A DNA stretch of 64,000 nt from positions 871,172 through 935,171 of the forward strand of contig JACKDV010000001.1 of NCBI GenBank assembly GCA_020633315.1, read 5' to 3'. Both the position numbers and the translations under genes were made by a program. Positions 16,860 to 27,733 of this stretch are shown one piece after another. A model generated the notes under the pieces. The model did no database searches. It had not been told where the DNA came from and saw nothing but the letters and a program-made list of their open reading frames with translations. This DNA comes from Myxococcales bacterium (GTDB taxonomy: Bacteria; Myxococcota_A; Polyangia; Nannocystales; Nannocystaceae). Each line of letters starts with the position of its first letter. The stretch's first letter is position 1.

Positions 16860-18560
16860 TCAGTCCTCGTCGCTGGGTAGGGCGGGGGCGCCCGCGGTCC
16901 AGCCCAGGTGCAGGAAGGCCCGGTAGGCGTGCCGCGGCAGCTTGGCGATCCACCGCGAGGCCGACATCAGGGCGTCGGCATCCTCGGGGGTGGTGTCGCC
17001 GTCGGCCACCCGCGCCAGCATGGTCACCCGGTAGGCGTCGCGGTGCTCGGCCTCGTCCTTGCGCAGCACCCTGAGCTCCTTGGCGATCTCGGCGAGGGTC
17101 TCCACGTCGCGAGCGGCGCTCAAGCGCGGCATGAGGGGATCGAGGTTGCGCACCACCTCGGCGGCCAGGCGCCGCAGGCCGGGGTCGCTGCGCACCAGCT
17201 CGAGGCGGCCGGCGTCCTCGATGGCCTTGCCCAGCCGCCGGGTGTGATCGATGGCGTGCAGCAGCTCCACGTGCTCGTCCCGCAGCGCGGTGGCCTCGCC
17301 CGAGGTGTTGATCCGCCCCAGGTACAGCGCGACCGAGTCGAGCGCCGTCCGGAGGCCCCGCAGGCGGGTGGCGAGCGAGCGCGTGGTCTCGTCCTCGCCG
17401 TCGAGCAGCGAGCGGGGATCGGTCAGCACCTTCACCGCGCGCCGCAGCGGGGGCAGGGTGGGGTTGCGGGCCGAGGCCTGCTGCAGCAGCTCGAAGCCCA
17501 GGGTGAGCGCGACCACGGTGGCATCGGCCACGGCTCGGCGCGCGCCCTCGAGGGCCAGCGCAGGCACCTGCAGGGCGGCGCGGGCCGGCGGCTCCACGGC
17601 CACCACGTCGCGCGGGGGCACCAGGCGCTCGACCACCGTGGCGAAGCGCGGCAGCAGGGGGAAGAAGATCGCCACGCCCATCACGTTGAACAGGGTGTGG
17701 AACACCGCGATCGCGGTGGTGGCCGAGTCGTCGGCCAGGCCGCCCAGGCGCTCGGCCACGCCGATGAACAGCGGCAGCAGCAGCAGGGCCACCGCCCCCG
17801 TGGCCGCGTTGAACACGGTGTGGGCGACCGCGGCCCGGCGCGCCGCCAGCCCGCCGCCCATCGCCCCCAGGATCGCGGTCACGGTGGTGCCCACGTTCTG
17901 CCCGATCACCAGCGCGGCGGCCTGGCTCAGGGTGATCGAGCCGGCGTGCAGGGCCACCAGGGTGGTGGCCACCGCGGCGCTCGACGACTGCATGATCACC
18001 GTCATCACCAGGCCCACCAGCACCAGCAGCAGCGTGCTGAGCAGGCCGCCGCGTCCCGCCCAGGCGCCGAGGTCCACGTCGATGCCCGACATGCCGGCCT
18101 GCATCACGTCGATGCCCACGAACACCAGGCCGAAGCCAGCGATGGCCAGGCCCAGCCGCGCCCGCCGGCCGCGGGTGAACAGCCGCACCAGCGCGCCCAC
18201 GCCCACCAGGGGCAGGGCCACCGCGCTCACGCTCATCTTGAGGCCCACCAGCGAGACCAGCCACGCGGTGGAGGTGGTGCCGATGTTGGCCCCGAAGATG
18301 AAGCCCAGCGACTGGGTGAAGGTGAGCAGGCCCGCCCCCACGAAGCCCACGGTGATGAGGGTGGTGGCGCTCGAGGACTGCACGGTGGCGGTCACGGCCG
18401 CGCCCACCAGCAGGGCGTACATGCGGTGGCCGGCCAGGCGCTTGAGCAGCGAGCGCAGCGAGCGGCCGCCCAGCGCCACCAGGCTGTCGGTCATCAGGCT
18501 CATCCCCAGCAGGAACAGCCCGATTCCCCCCAGCAGCGTCCCGAGCGAGCCGCCTTCCAC
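16860..18560 (-). CDS. Na+/phosphate cotransporter family protein with PhoU-like tail
   Basis: A 566-residue protein. Two inverted-topology repeats each contain the QSSSA transport signature (residues 61-65 and 191-195). Each is followed by a GANIGTT or GQNVGTT motif (90-96 and about 218-224). These are hallmarks of the NptA/PNaS family of sodium-dependent phosphate transporters. The hydrophobic core ends near residue 320. The C-terminal ~220 residues are helical and charged, in the place of the PhoU-like domain fused to bacterial members such as YjbB. The start is GTG 18560. Import or export of phosphate is the likely function. No pho genes are adjacent. Confidence 0.85.
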   Translation of the reverse strand: MEGGSLGTLLGGIGLFLLGMSLMTDSLVALGGRSLRSLLKRLAGHRMYALLVGAAVTATVQSSSATTLITVGFVGAGLLTFTQSLGFIFGANIGTTSTAWLVSLVGLKMSVSAVALPLVGVGALVRLFTRGRRARLGLAIAGFGLVFVGIDVMQAGMSGIDVDLGAWAGRGGLLSTLLLVLVGLVMTVIMQSSSAAVATTLVALHAGSITLSQAAALVIGQNVGTTVTAILGAMGGGLAARRAAVAHTVFNAATGAVALLLLPLFIGVAERLGGLADDSATTAIAVFHTLFNVMGVAIFFPLLPRFATVVERLVPPRDVVAVEPPARAALQVPALALEGARRAVADATVVALTLGFELLQQASARNPTLPPLRRAVKVLTDPRSLLDGEDETTRSLATRLRGLRTALDSVALYLGRINTSGEATALRDEHVELLHAIDHTRRLGKAIEDAGRLELVRSDPGLRRLAAEVVRNLDPLMPRLSAARDVETLAEIAKELRVLRKDEAEHRDAYRVTMLARVADGDTTPEDADALMSASRWIAKLPRHAYRAFLHLGWTAGAPALPSDED

Positions 18561-18641
18561 CGGTCACAGGATAGCAACGGCGCCTCGGACGGCGCCCGGG
18601 AATCGACGGACGGGATCGATGCCCACCCCAGAACGGTGGGC

Positions 18642-19001
18642 TCAGCCCAGGGGGGCGTAGACGGTGAACAGCTCGACCTCGGTCATCGCCAGCAAGCGGT
18701 ACGAGCGGTCGGGGCTGATCGTCACCGGGGCGGCGGGCATCAGCTCCACGCGGTCCACGTCCTTGCCGTCGTCCACCTCGAGCACCCCACGGCCGCCGGT
18801 GAGCATCACCACCATGTCGCGGCGGCCCTGGGTGGAGACGACGACGTTCTCGCCCTCTTTGACCCGCAGCACGGTGCAGGTGTAGCTCTCGCCGCGGGCC
18901 CAGACGAACGCGCCTCCGAAGGTCTTGGCCGTGAAGGGCGGCCCGAAGTCGGATTCGGAGTCGTCGAGGTCGTCGTCGTCGGTGGTTGGCGCCTCGGCCA
19001 T
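18642..19001 (-). CDS. Small cupin-fold protein
   Basis: A 119-residue protein starting at ATG 19001. The first ~20 residues are a run of Asp/Glu/Ser and look disordered. The remainder is a beta-rich single domain (FGGAFVWARGESYTCTVLRVKEGENVVV ... GGRGVLEVDDGKD ... PAAPVTISPDRSYRL), read here in pieces. It has the strand and turn pattern of a mannose-6-phosphate-isomerase-type cupin. The usual cupin metal His/Glu set is largely absent, so metal binding is doubtful. It lies downstream of the calcium-repeat lipoprotein on the same strand with 40 bp between them. It could be a sugar-binding or sensory protein. Confidence 0.6.
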   Translation of the reverse strand: MAEAPTTDDDDLDDSESDFGPPFTAKTFGGAFVWARGESYTCTVLRVKEGENVVVSTQGRRDMVVMLTGGRGVLEVDDGKDVDRVELMPAAPVTISPDRSYRLLAMTEVELFTVYAPLG

Positions 19002-19041
19002 CGGCGCCACCTTACCCGAAGCCGCCGCGGCTGGCGATGGC

Positions 19042-20043
19042 TCAGCCGGGCTTTTGCGGGGCGGGCTTCTGCGGTGCGGGCGAGGGCGTGGCGGGGGCCG
19101 GCGTGGCCTCGGGCTCCGCGGGCGATGCCGTGCCACCACCATCGTCGGCCTTGGGCGAGACCTGCTTGGCCTTGCCCTTGCCGGCCTCGTCGGCGCCCGC
19201 GTTCTTGGCCTTCTTGCCCTTGGCCTTCTTGGCCTTGTCGTCCTTGGCGTCGTCGGCCTCGGTGGTCTCCTCGGGCTCCGATTGCTCGGGCTCGGGCTCG
19301 TCGACGAAGGCCTCGTCGTCGTCGCCTCCGCCCTTGGCCTCGGCGTTGTTCTGCGCGCGGAGCTGCTCGGCCAGCCGGGCCCGGCGGGCCGCGTCGTGAT
19401 CCCACTGGTCCACCTTGCCGTCGCCGCTCACGTCGTAGCCGATGCGATCGATCCGCCCGCCGAGGTAGTAGGCGAACAGGTCGGGTCGACCATCGCCGTC
19501 GCGGTCGGTCTCGATCCGGGTCAGCCGCCCCTTGTCGTAGCGGCGCCAGGCGTCCACGAAGCCGTCGCGGTTGAGGTCGAGCTCGTCGAGCACCAGCGAG
19601 CCGCCCTCGTAGTAGCTGCCGATGTCGATGCGACCGTCGTAGTCTTGGTCGAACTGCTCGCGCACCAGCTGGCCGCCCTCGTCGTAGTGGAAGTAGGCGT
19701 CGAGGCGGCCGTCGAAGTTGAGGTCGGCCTGCTTGCAGCGCAGCGAGCCGTCGGGCGTGGTGGAGTAGAGCGAGACGAGATCGGAGCGCCCGTCGTGGTT
19801 GGTGTCCTGCTGCTCGGAGCGGACGCCGCGGGTGTCGCAGCGGGTGCCGTCCACCCGCAGGTCGCGGAGGTTCGGGTTGTGCGCAGCCACCGCAGACTCG
19901 TCCTCGGGCGGCTGGGGCTTGTCGTCTTCCTTCGGCTTGTTGGCGCAGGCGGCGGCCCAGGGCCCCAGCCCCAGGGCCAGGGCGATCGCCGAGGCGCGGC
20001 GGAGCAGGGCACCGGGAGCGGGCGCACGCGAATTCACGCCCAT
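19042..20043 (-). CDS. Lipoprotein with six DxDxDG calcium-binding repeats
   Basis: A 333-residue protein with a signal sequence and lipobox ending AAAC (Cys33). Six nine-residue acidic loops of EF-hand or thrombospondin-3 type are visible: DTNHDGRSD (80), DLNFDGRLD (107), DQDYDGRID (132), DLNRDGFVD (156), DRDGDGRPD (180) and DVSGDGKVD (204). They are spaced 27, 25, 24, 24 and 24 residues, each separated by a short Tyr/Gly strand (for example GSYYEGG). This regular period suggests a calcium-stabilised solenoid. A long low-complexity tail follows: acidic first, then Lys/Ala-rich, ending in Pro/Ala/Lys. The likely role is structural or binding at the membrane surface. Confidence 0.75.
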   Translation of the reverse strand: MGVNSRAPAPGALLRRASAIALALGLGPWAAACANKPKEDDKPQPPEDESAVAAHNPNLRDLRVDGTRCDTRGVRSEQQDTNHDGRSDLVSLYSTTPDGSLRCKQADLNFDGRLDAYFHYDEGGQLVREQFDQDYDGRIDIGSYYEGGSLVLDELDLNRDGFVDAWRRYDKGRLTRIETDRDGDGRPDLFAYYLGGRIDRIGYDVSGDGKVDQWDHDAARRARLAEQLRAQNNAEAKGGGDDDEAFVDEPEPEQSEPEETTEADDAKDDKAKKAKGKKAKNAGADEAGKGKAKQVSPKADDGGGTASPAEPEATPAPATPSPAPQKPAPQKPG

Positions 20044-20172
20044 ACTCTAGAAGGGCCGGGGGGCGCGGGCAAGCCGGGCCATCCCCTGGCCGCGGGGCCA
20101 TGGTGGCGCGACCGCCCGCGGGGCGCGTTCCCAGGCGGCTTGTGGTATCTCGGCGGCTCGCATCCGTTCGCC

Positions 20173-22022
<1,850 letters not shown>

Positions 22023-22026
<4 letters not shown>

Positions 22027-24467
22027 GCGAGGACGAGCGCCAGCAGGCCGCAGAGACGGACGAGGGCTCCGGCGGCGACACCGAGGCCGGGGCCAGCCCA
22101 TCGGAGGCGAGCGAGGGCGAGGGCCCGCGCGCGCCGGGCTTCGGCGCCGTGGGCGACGGCAAGGCGCGCCCCTCGGCGCCGCGCTCGGCCCGACAGGTGC
22201 GCTCGGCCGCCCGCATCCTGCACAAGGAGGCCACCCGCATCCTCAAGAAGCATGGGCGGCGCATCGCGGCCGAGCCCGCGCGGCGGATCCGGGAGTGCCT
22301 GGCGGCCATCGACGCCCAGCGCGAGGCCGAGGACTGGCGGGGCCTGCAGACTACCGCCGAGCAGCTCGACGAGCTGCTCGAGCAGCACGCCAGCTTCGCC
22401 CGCAAAAGCGCGCTGCGGGAGACGATCGAGAACATCGGCATCGCGGTGCTGATCGCCCTGGGCCTGCGCTCGTGCCTGTACGAGCCGTTCAAGATCCCCA
22501 GCGGATCGATGATGCCCACGCTGCGCAACGGCGACCACATCTTCGTCAACAAGTTCGTCTACGGGGTGCAGATCCCCTTCACCACCACGGTGATCGGCGA
22601 GAGCCTCGGCGAGATCGAGCGCGGCGACGTGATCGTGTTCCGCTTCCCCCTCGACGAGAGCCAGGACTTCATCAAGCGCGTGATCGGCCTGCCCGGCGAC
22701 GAGGTGCAGGTGATGGGACGGCAGGTCGCGATCAAGCGCGCCGGCGAGAGCGAGTTCGAGGTGCTGCCGCGGCGGCGGCTCGAGGATCGCTGCTACGACG
22801 ACGACAACAAGCGTCCGGTGGCCAACTGCACCCTCTACGAGGAGACCCTGGGCGATCACACCTACGTGGTGCGCTACCGCCTGACCACCGAGGAGCGCGG
22901 CGAGCTGGCCGCGCCCCCGCAGGTGTGGAAGGTGCCCGAGGGGCACCTGCTGGTGATGGGGGACAACCGCAACGACTCGCTGGACAGCCTGCGCTGGACC
23001 GAGACGGTGGAGGCGGTGGAGGCCGACGGCCTGCTGTCCACCAAGGACCTGCGCGACCTGACCGACGAGCGGCTGTTCTCGATGAGCCGCCCCGCCTACG
23101 TGGACGAGCAGGCCGACTACTGGCACGACCACGTGATCTTCAAGGCCAGCCACCGCGCGCTCGACCACGACCTGGCGCTGGAGGTATGGCGCGAGCCCAC
23201 GCTGGGCGCCCAGGTGATGGCGGAGGCCAAGGTGGCCACGCTGGAGGGCGCGCGGGCCATGGGCTGGGACGCGCTGGTGGGGCCGGGGGAGGGGGCGGAG
23301 CTCGATCGCCTGCGGCGGCACGGCGAGGGGATCGCGGCGCTGTGGGTGGCCGAGGATCCCGACACCCGCACCGTGGTGCTGCGCCGCAGCGAGCCGGCCG
23401 ACGTGCTCGCCCTGAGCTGCGGCCGGGCGCTGTGCCCCGACGAGGCCACGCTGGCCGAGCGCATGGGCGAGGTGCTCGATCGCTTCGAGGCCAACCACGG
23501 TCGCGAGGCGCGGGAGCTGCTGGTGCGACCGGCGGGCGGTGACGCCAACTACAGCTCGCAGTTCGAGTCGCGGCACAGCCCGCGCGACCACTACTACGAG
23601 CGGGTGCTGAGCGCGGCCGGGGGCGAGGAGGCGGCGGGCGAGCGCGGCCGGGTGCGGCTGCGGGCGTTCCGGCGGCCGCAGGACGGCACCGAGCTGGTGC
23701 AGGACGCCGCGCTGCGGGCCTTCGGCCTGGCCCCCGAGGGGGAGCCCGGCCGGCCCGAGCCCCAGACCGACGAGCGCGGCCTGAGCTCGTGGACCCTCGA
23801 AACCGAGCAGGCCTGGGTGAGCGTGGGCTCGGACACCGCGCGAGACATGGTGGTGGTGCTCGAGTGCGGCAAGGCCACCTGCAACGACGCCGCGCGGCTC
23901 GAGGAGCTGGCCGCGGTGGTGCACGAGCGGGTGCCGAAGGCCGCCAGCGACCGGCGGCGGCTCAAGGATCTGCTCACCAGCACCGACCTCGAGGGCATGC
24001 CCGAGGTGCCCGCCAAGCGTCCCGAGCTGGCCGAGTACGACCGCGTGCGGCTCGAGGCCACGGTCAAGGGCGACAGCCACCGCGTGGAGCTCGAGGCCTG
24101 GCTGCACCCCGAGGGGGGCATGGCGGCCAAGCTCAAGGCCCTGCGCGACGAGGTGGGCGGCCTGGAGCCCGACGACGCGGTGCTGCCCGGGGCCTACGGC
24201 AAGGCCGAGGCGGACGCGGTGGTGTTCGTGTTCCCGGTGGAGGAGTCCGAGACGGTCATCCGTCTGCGCTGTCACCAGGGGCTGTGCCCCTCGCGCGAGA
24301 CCGCGGTGGCGCTGGTGCGCCGCGCGGCCAGCCGGGCCAAGGACCCCTCGAATTTCATCGATCCCGAGGCCGAGCGGCCCAAGCCCTTCGTGCCGCGGGG
24401 CAACGTCAAGGGGCGGGCGGATCGCATCTGGCTGCCGCTGTCGCGGTTCTGGCTGCCCATTCGCTGA
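22023..24467 (+). CDS. lepB: Signal peptidase I with a ~460-residue insertion inside the catalytic fold
   Basis: An 814-residue protein, far longer than the ~250-350 residues usual for this enzyme. An N-terminal charged region (1-130) precedes a membrane anchor (about 134-150). The catalytic Ser is S162 (PSGSMMPTL) and the general-base Lys is K218 (DFIKRVIGLPGD). The box E motif MGDNRNDSLDS lies at 312-322. The piece that normally follows at once, FVPRGNVKGRA, appears only at 789-799, close to the C-terminus. Residues ~326-786 are inserted between them. The insertion contains three related ~140-residue segments, each with a C-x4-C pair (C466/C471, C615/C620, C750/C755) followed by an amphipathic helix. 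The start is GTG 22023, overlapping lepA. Confidence 0.93.
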
Positions 24468-24546
24468 TCGGGCCCCGGAACGACCGCGGGACGGCAACGT
24501 GAAACCGGGCCGTCCGTCGGATCGTTGAGTCTCGCCCGCCGTCGCC

Positions 24547-25176
24547 ATGCCCCCTTGCTCCGCCTGCCTGCTGGCCCTGCTCTTCGCGGGGACCGCGCTC
24601 GAGCCCTCGACCGACAAGGCCGCGCTCGTCGACGAGGTGGTCGCGCTGGGCCCGGGCGAGGTAGAGCTCGACGGAGCCCGCTGGCGGGCGCTGCGGCCCG
24701 AGGAGCCCCCGCCGCCCGGCCCTCTGGTGCTGCGCCGCGAGCTGCGGATCGAGCGGGTGCCCGGCGGCGTGGAGCTGGAGGGCCGCTGGTGGATCTCCAG
24801 CGCCCGCAAGGCGTGGTTCGCCAACGGCCTGCTGGGACCCGACGCCCACGTGCACGAGGTGCGCTGGAACGGGCGCGAGGCCACCGTGTGGAGCGGCGCC
24901 CAGGGTCCGACGGTGGTCGAGTCGATCGAGGGCGAGGCCCGGCTGGAGCTGCGGGCCTTCGTGCCCGGCAACCCCGAGGGAGGGCTCGACCTGGCGCTGC
25001 TGGGAGCGCCGCGGGGCACGGTGGAGCTGGTCGGCTTCGGTGACGAGGTGACGCTCTCGGGGGTGGACGACCCTCGACCGGTGGTCGTCCACGACGGGCG
25101 GCGCTCCACCGGGGCCAGCGGGCTGCGGCTGGCCGTGCGCCCGCCCGCGGCCCGCGACCGGGGGCCGATCACGTAG
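24547..25176 (+). CDS. N-terminal part of a probably frameshifted secreted protein
   Basis: A 209-residue reading frame with a short signal peptide (MPPCSACLLALLFAGTA). It carries beta-rich sequence with hydrophobic/charged alternation (LVLRRELRIERVPGGVELEG). It ends at TAG 25174-25176, and the next gene on the strand begins two bases later in another frame. The downstream protein continues the same type of beta repeats and has no signal peptide of its own. That suggests one gene split by an indel in the GGGGG run at 25160-25164. One extra G there would join the two frames. Coupled re-initiation at GTG 25179 is the alternative. The function is unknown. Confidence 0.55.
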   Translation: MPPCSACLLALLFAGTALEPSTDKAALVDEVVALGPGEVELDGARWRALRPEEPPPPGPLVLRRELRIERVPGGVELEGRWWISSARKAWFANGLLGPDAHVHEVRWNGREATVWSGAQGPTVVESIEGEARLELRAFVPGNPEGGLDLALLGAPRGTVELVGFGDEVTLSGVDDPRPVVVHDGRRSTGASGLRLAVRPPAARDRGPIT

Positions 25177-25178
25177 GC

Positions 25179-27089
25179 GTGGGCGTGACGGTGGGCGACG
25201 CCGAGCTGCGCGGGCGGGCGCGGATCCGCTGGGAGATCCGCCGGGGCACCCGCGCCGAGCTCTCGTTCCTGGCCGAGGGGGTGGGGGAGGACCTCCAGGT
25301 GGAGGGCCCCCTGGTCTCGCGCTGGCGCCGGGAGGGCGCCGACGTGATCGTGGAGCTCGGCGGCGAGACCAAGGGCCTGGTGGACCTCGACCTGCGCTGG
25401 TCCGTGGCCGCGCCGCCGGGGGCCGAGGCCAGCGTGCCGCTGCCCACCCTCGCGCCGCACGAGGTGTTCCGCAGCGACGCCGCCGTGCAGATCGCCCGCG
25501 ACGGCGAGATCGACGTGCGCCCCGAGCTGAGCGGGTGGAGCCCGATCGCCAGCGTGCAGCTCCCCGAGTGGGCCGAGGGCCTGGTGGAGGGCACGCCCAC
25601 CGCCGCCTTCTCGCGAGCCCGCAGCAGCGAGGGCTCGGCCTCGCTGGAGCTGCTGCGGCTCGAGCCCGTGCCCGGGCCGCCCATGGTGGTCGACGTGGCC
25701 GACGTGCTGGTGGCCACCACGGACGAGGGCCGGGCCGTGATGCGGGCCCGCTTCGAGATCCGCAACGAGCGAGCCTCGCACCTGCTGGTCATGCCGCCGC
25801 CCGGCATGCGCCCGGTGGGGGTCACCGTGGCCGGTCGCCACGTGCGGCCCTCGGTGGTGGAGGGCGGGGCGCTGCGGATCCCACTCAAGCGCTCCATCGA
25901 GACCGTCCAGGGCGCGCTCACGGTGCCGGTGACCGTGGGCCTGGTGGGCGAGGGAGAGGCCTGGGCCCGACGCGAGCGGCGGGAGCTGGCGCTGCCCGCC
26001 GTGGATGCCCCGGTGAGCGTGGGCCGAGTGACCCTCGTCCTGCCGCCGCGCTACCGCTCGCGGCTCGAGCCCGGGCAGGGGGCCGTGGTCGACGACTTCG
26101 ATCGCGGCGACGAGGTGGGCTACGGCCTGCGCGACGACGGGCAGGTGGCCCGCGCCGACCAGCTCTTCGCCCGCGCGGTGGATGCCTGGAACGACAACGA
26201 CTTCGAGGCCACCCAGGCGGAGCTGGACGACCTCGCCGAGCTCGGTGCCCATGGCGGCAACGTGGCGGGGCTGCAGGCCAACGTGGACCTCGTACGCCCG
26301 CGGGAGCTGGTCTCGCGCTGGGAGCCGGCCCCCGAGGAAGCGATGGCCACCGACAGCGTGGTCTACGACTTCGAGGACGACGAGATGGCGCCCATGAAGT
26401 CGCGCTCCATCTCCTCGAGGCGACCGGCCCGACCCGCTCCGCCTCCGGCCTCGGCCCTGGAGCGGCGGATCCGGGCGCGGGCGCGGGCGCGCTCGGGCGA
26501 GAAGAAGGCACAGTTCGAGCGGAGCAAGAGCAAGGCCAAGCAGTACAAGGACGAGGGCAACTACGAGGCTGCCGCCGAGGAGTACCGACGGGCCATCGAG
26601 GACAGCCGCGATCTGGACGCGCTCGAGGACGAGGAATCGGTGGAGTACGAGTTCGAGGCCGACCAGCTCGAAGGCGAGCTACGGGCGGTGGAGGCCGCCG
26701 CGGCCGAGGACCCGGGCGGCGGCGAGGCTGAGTCGGGCGGAGGCGGAGACGAGGGAGGGGACTCGGAGCTCCTGCCGCGCGACGGTGAATTCGACCTGGT
26801 GAGCGCCGCGGTGGTGGCCTGGCTCGGCCTCGACGAGCCCGACTCGGAGCTCGAGCCGGAGACCGAGCCCGAGACCGAGCCTCCGGTCGAGACCGAGCCC
26901 GAGACCGTGGCCACCGTGGCGAAGGATCCTCCCGAGCCGCTCGCCGGCGCCGTGGTCCGAGTGCCGTGGGCCGGGGAGGTGGTGCGATACCAGGTGCTGC
27001 TGCTCGAGGCCGGCGAGCAGCGGGGGCTGCGGATCGACGCGCGGAAGGCCACGTCCACGCTCGACCGCCGTGGTCGGTGGAGCCGGTGA
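25179..27089 (+). CDS. C-terminal part of the same protein: beta repeats, helical hairpins and Glu/Pro tail
   Basis: A 636-residue frame starting at GTG 25179. Its first ~330 residues are beta-strand repeats with VEGPLVSRWRREG-type turns, common in large envelope proteins of this group. Helical segments follow: one around residues 325-370 (ADQLFARAVDAWNDNDFE...) and a TPR-like KQYKDEGNYEAAAEEYRRAIED near residue 450. There is then an acidic stretch and a Glu-Pro-Glu-Thr repeat run (about 552-575). The first half of the coding information appears to lie in the preceding frame (24547-25176). No signal peptide is present here, which supports a single broken or mis-sequenced gene. The family is not recognised. 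Confidence 0.6.
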   Translation: MGVTVGDAELRGRARIRWEIRRGTRAELSFLAEGVGEDLQVEGPLVSRWRREGADVIVELGGETKGLVDLDLRWSVAAPPGAEASVPLPTLAPHEVFRSDAAVQIARDGEIDVRPELSGWSPIASVQLPEWAEGLVEGTPTAAFSRARSSEGSASLELLRLEPVPGPPMVVDVADVLVATTDEGRAVMRARFEIRNERASHLLVMPPPGMRPVGVTVAGRHVRPSVVEGGALRIPLKRSIETVQGALTVPVTVGLVGEGEAWARRERRELALPAVDAPVSVGRVTLVLPPRYRSRLEPGQGAVVDDFDRGDEVGYGLRDDGQVARADQLFARAVDAWNDNDFEATQAELDDLAELGAHGGNVAGLQANVDLVRPRELVSRWEPAPEEAMATDSVVYDFEDDEMAPMKSRSISSRRPARPAPPPASALERRIRARARARSGEKKAQFERSKSKAKQYKDEGNYEAAAEEYRRAIEDSRDLDALEDEESVEYEFEADQLEGELRAVEAAAAEDPGGGEAESGGGGDEGGDSELLPRDGEFDLVSAAVVAWLGLDEPDSELEPETEPETEPPVETEPETVATVAKDPPEPLAGAVVRVPWAGEVVRYQVLLLEAGEQRGLRIDARKATSTLDRRGRWSR

Positions 27090-27224
27090 GGTCCGTCTGA
27101 AAGTCGGGATCACGGGGCTCGGGGCCAGCGACTCCATCATCATGCCCACCGGATCTCGGACCACGAGCCACCGACGCGCCCCCTCGATCTCGTTCGTGGG
27201 ATTGCTCTGGTGGGCGGCTCGGTC

Positions 27225-27527
27225 TCAGCCGCAGGCGTAGCTGCAGTCGAACCCGCCGCCGTCGCGCTCACTGCAGGAGCGTCCGCCGGTGTTCAGGCAG
27301 CTCGAGCTGGCCTTGCCATCACAGCCGGGCGGGATGTCGGAGCACTGCGGCGGCGTGGAGTTGGGCTCGCTGCAGTCGTCGTGGCTGCAGAGCTCCGTGC
27401 GGACGTCGCATTCCTCGCTGCCGCAGGCGAACGACCCGAGGTCTTCTTCCTCGGCACAGGAGCCGCCCCCGATGCCAGCCACGGCCGCCAGGATCCACGT
27501 GACGAATTGCCGACGAAGCGAGCCCAT
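27225..27527 (-). CDS. Small cysteine-rich lipoprotein
   Basis: A 100-residue protein with a hydrophobic leader and a GGSC lipobox (Cys near residue 24). The mature part contains ten more Cys residues in about 75 residues (for example CGSEECD, CSHDDCSE, CDGKASSSC), suggesting a disulfide-stabilised surface peptide. Similar short Cys-rich lipoproteins are common in myxobacteria. A RiPP precursor was considered, but the lipobox and lack of tailoring neighbours argue against it. Convergent with the frameshifted gene, 135 bp away. Confidence 0.55.
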   Translation of the reverse strand: MGSLRRQFVTWILAAVAGIGGGSCAEEEDLGSFACGSEECDVRTELCSHDDCSEPNSTPPQCSDIPPGCDGKASSSCLNTGGRSCSERDGGGFDCSYACG

Positions 27528-27733
27528 GCCCCGATGGTACCCGGGCGGGACACCCCCGCGGGATTCTCGCCTGTCACGGGGGGACTCGGGCCCAGGACCA
27601 CGCGTACCGCCCCCAATACGCCCACCAGCTCTACTTTACATAATATTGATTATCGGAAATTTCGGAAATTGATGTGTAGGCCCCACATGCAAATGGTCGC
27701 GGAGCCGCTGCAGCTAGAGATCTTCTCCCGATC
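27528..27733. other. Intergenic region with an AT-rich patch at the edge of the accessory block
   Basis: The segment 27633-27680 is by far the most AT-rich stretch in this part of the window, in an otherwise strongly GC-rich sequence. It contains TAATATTGATTATC and a 9-bp direct repeat, CGGAAATTT (27654-27662) and CGGAAATTG (27663-27671). It sits between the Cys-rich lipoprotein and the SUMF1-like gene. It may be a promoter, a protein-binding site or the scar of an insertion. No gene is visible. Confidence 0.5.

Noticed and set aside
18579..18596. GGCGCC...GGCGCC inverted repeat downstream of the cupin gene as a terminator
   Set aside because: The stem is only 6 bp and made of a self-palindromic sequence that is common in such GC-rich DNA, so it was not listed as a feature.
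18925..20172. A long in-frame extension upstream of LepA
   Set aside because: It lies opposite the cupin and calcium-repeat genes. LepA begins normally at ATG 20173.
27225..27527. The Cys-rich 100-residue protein as a RiPP precursor
   Set aside because: It has a clear lipobox and no modifying enzyme next to it in the same direction.
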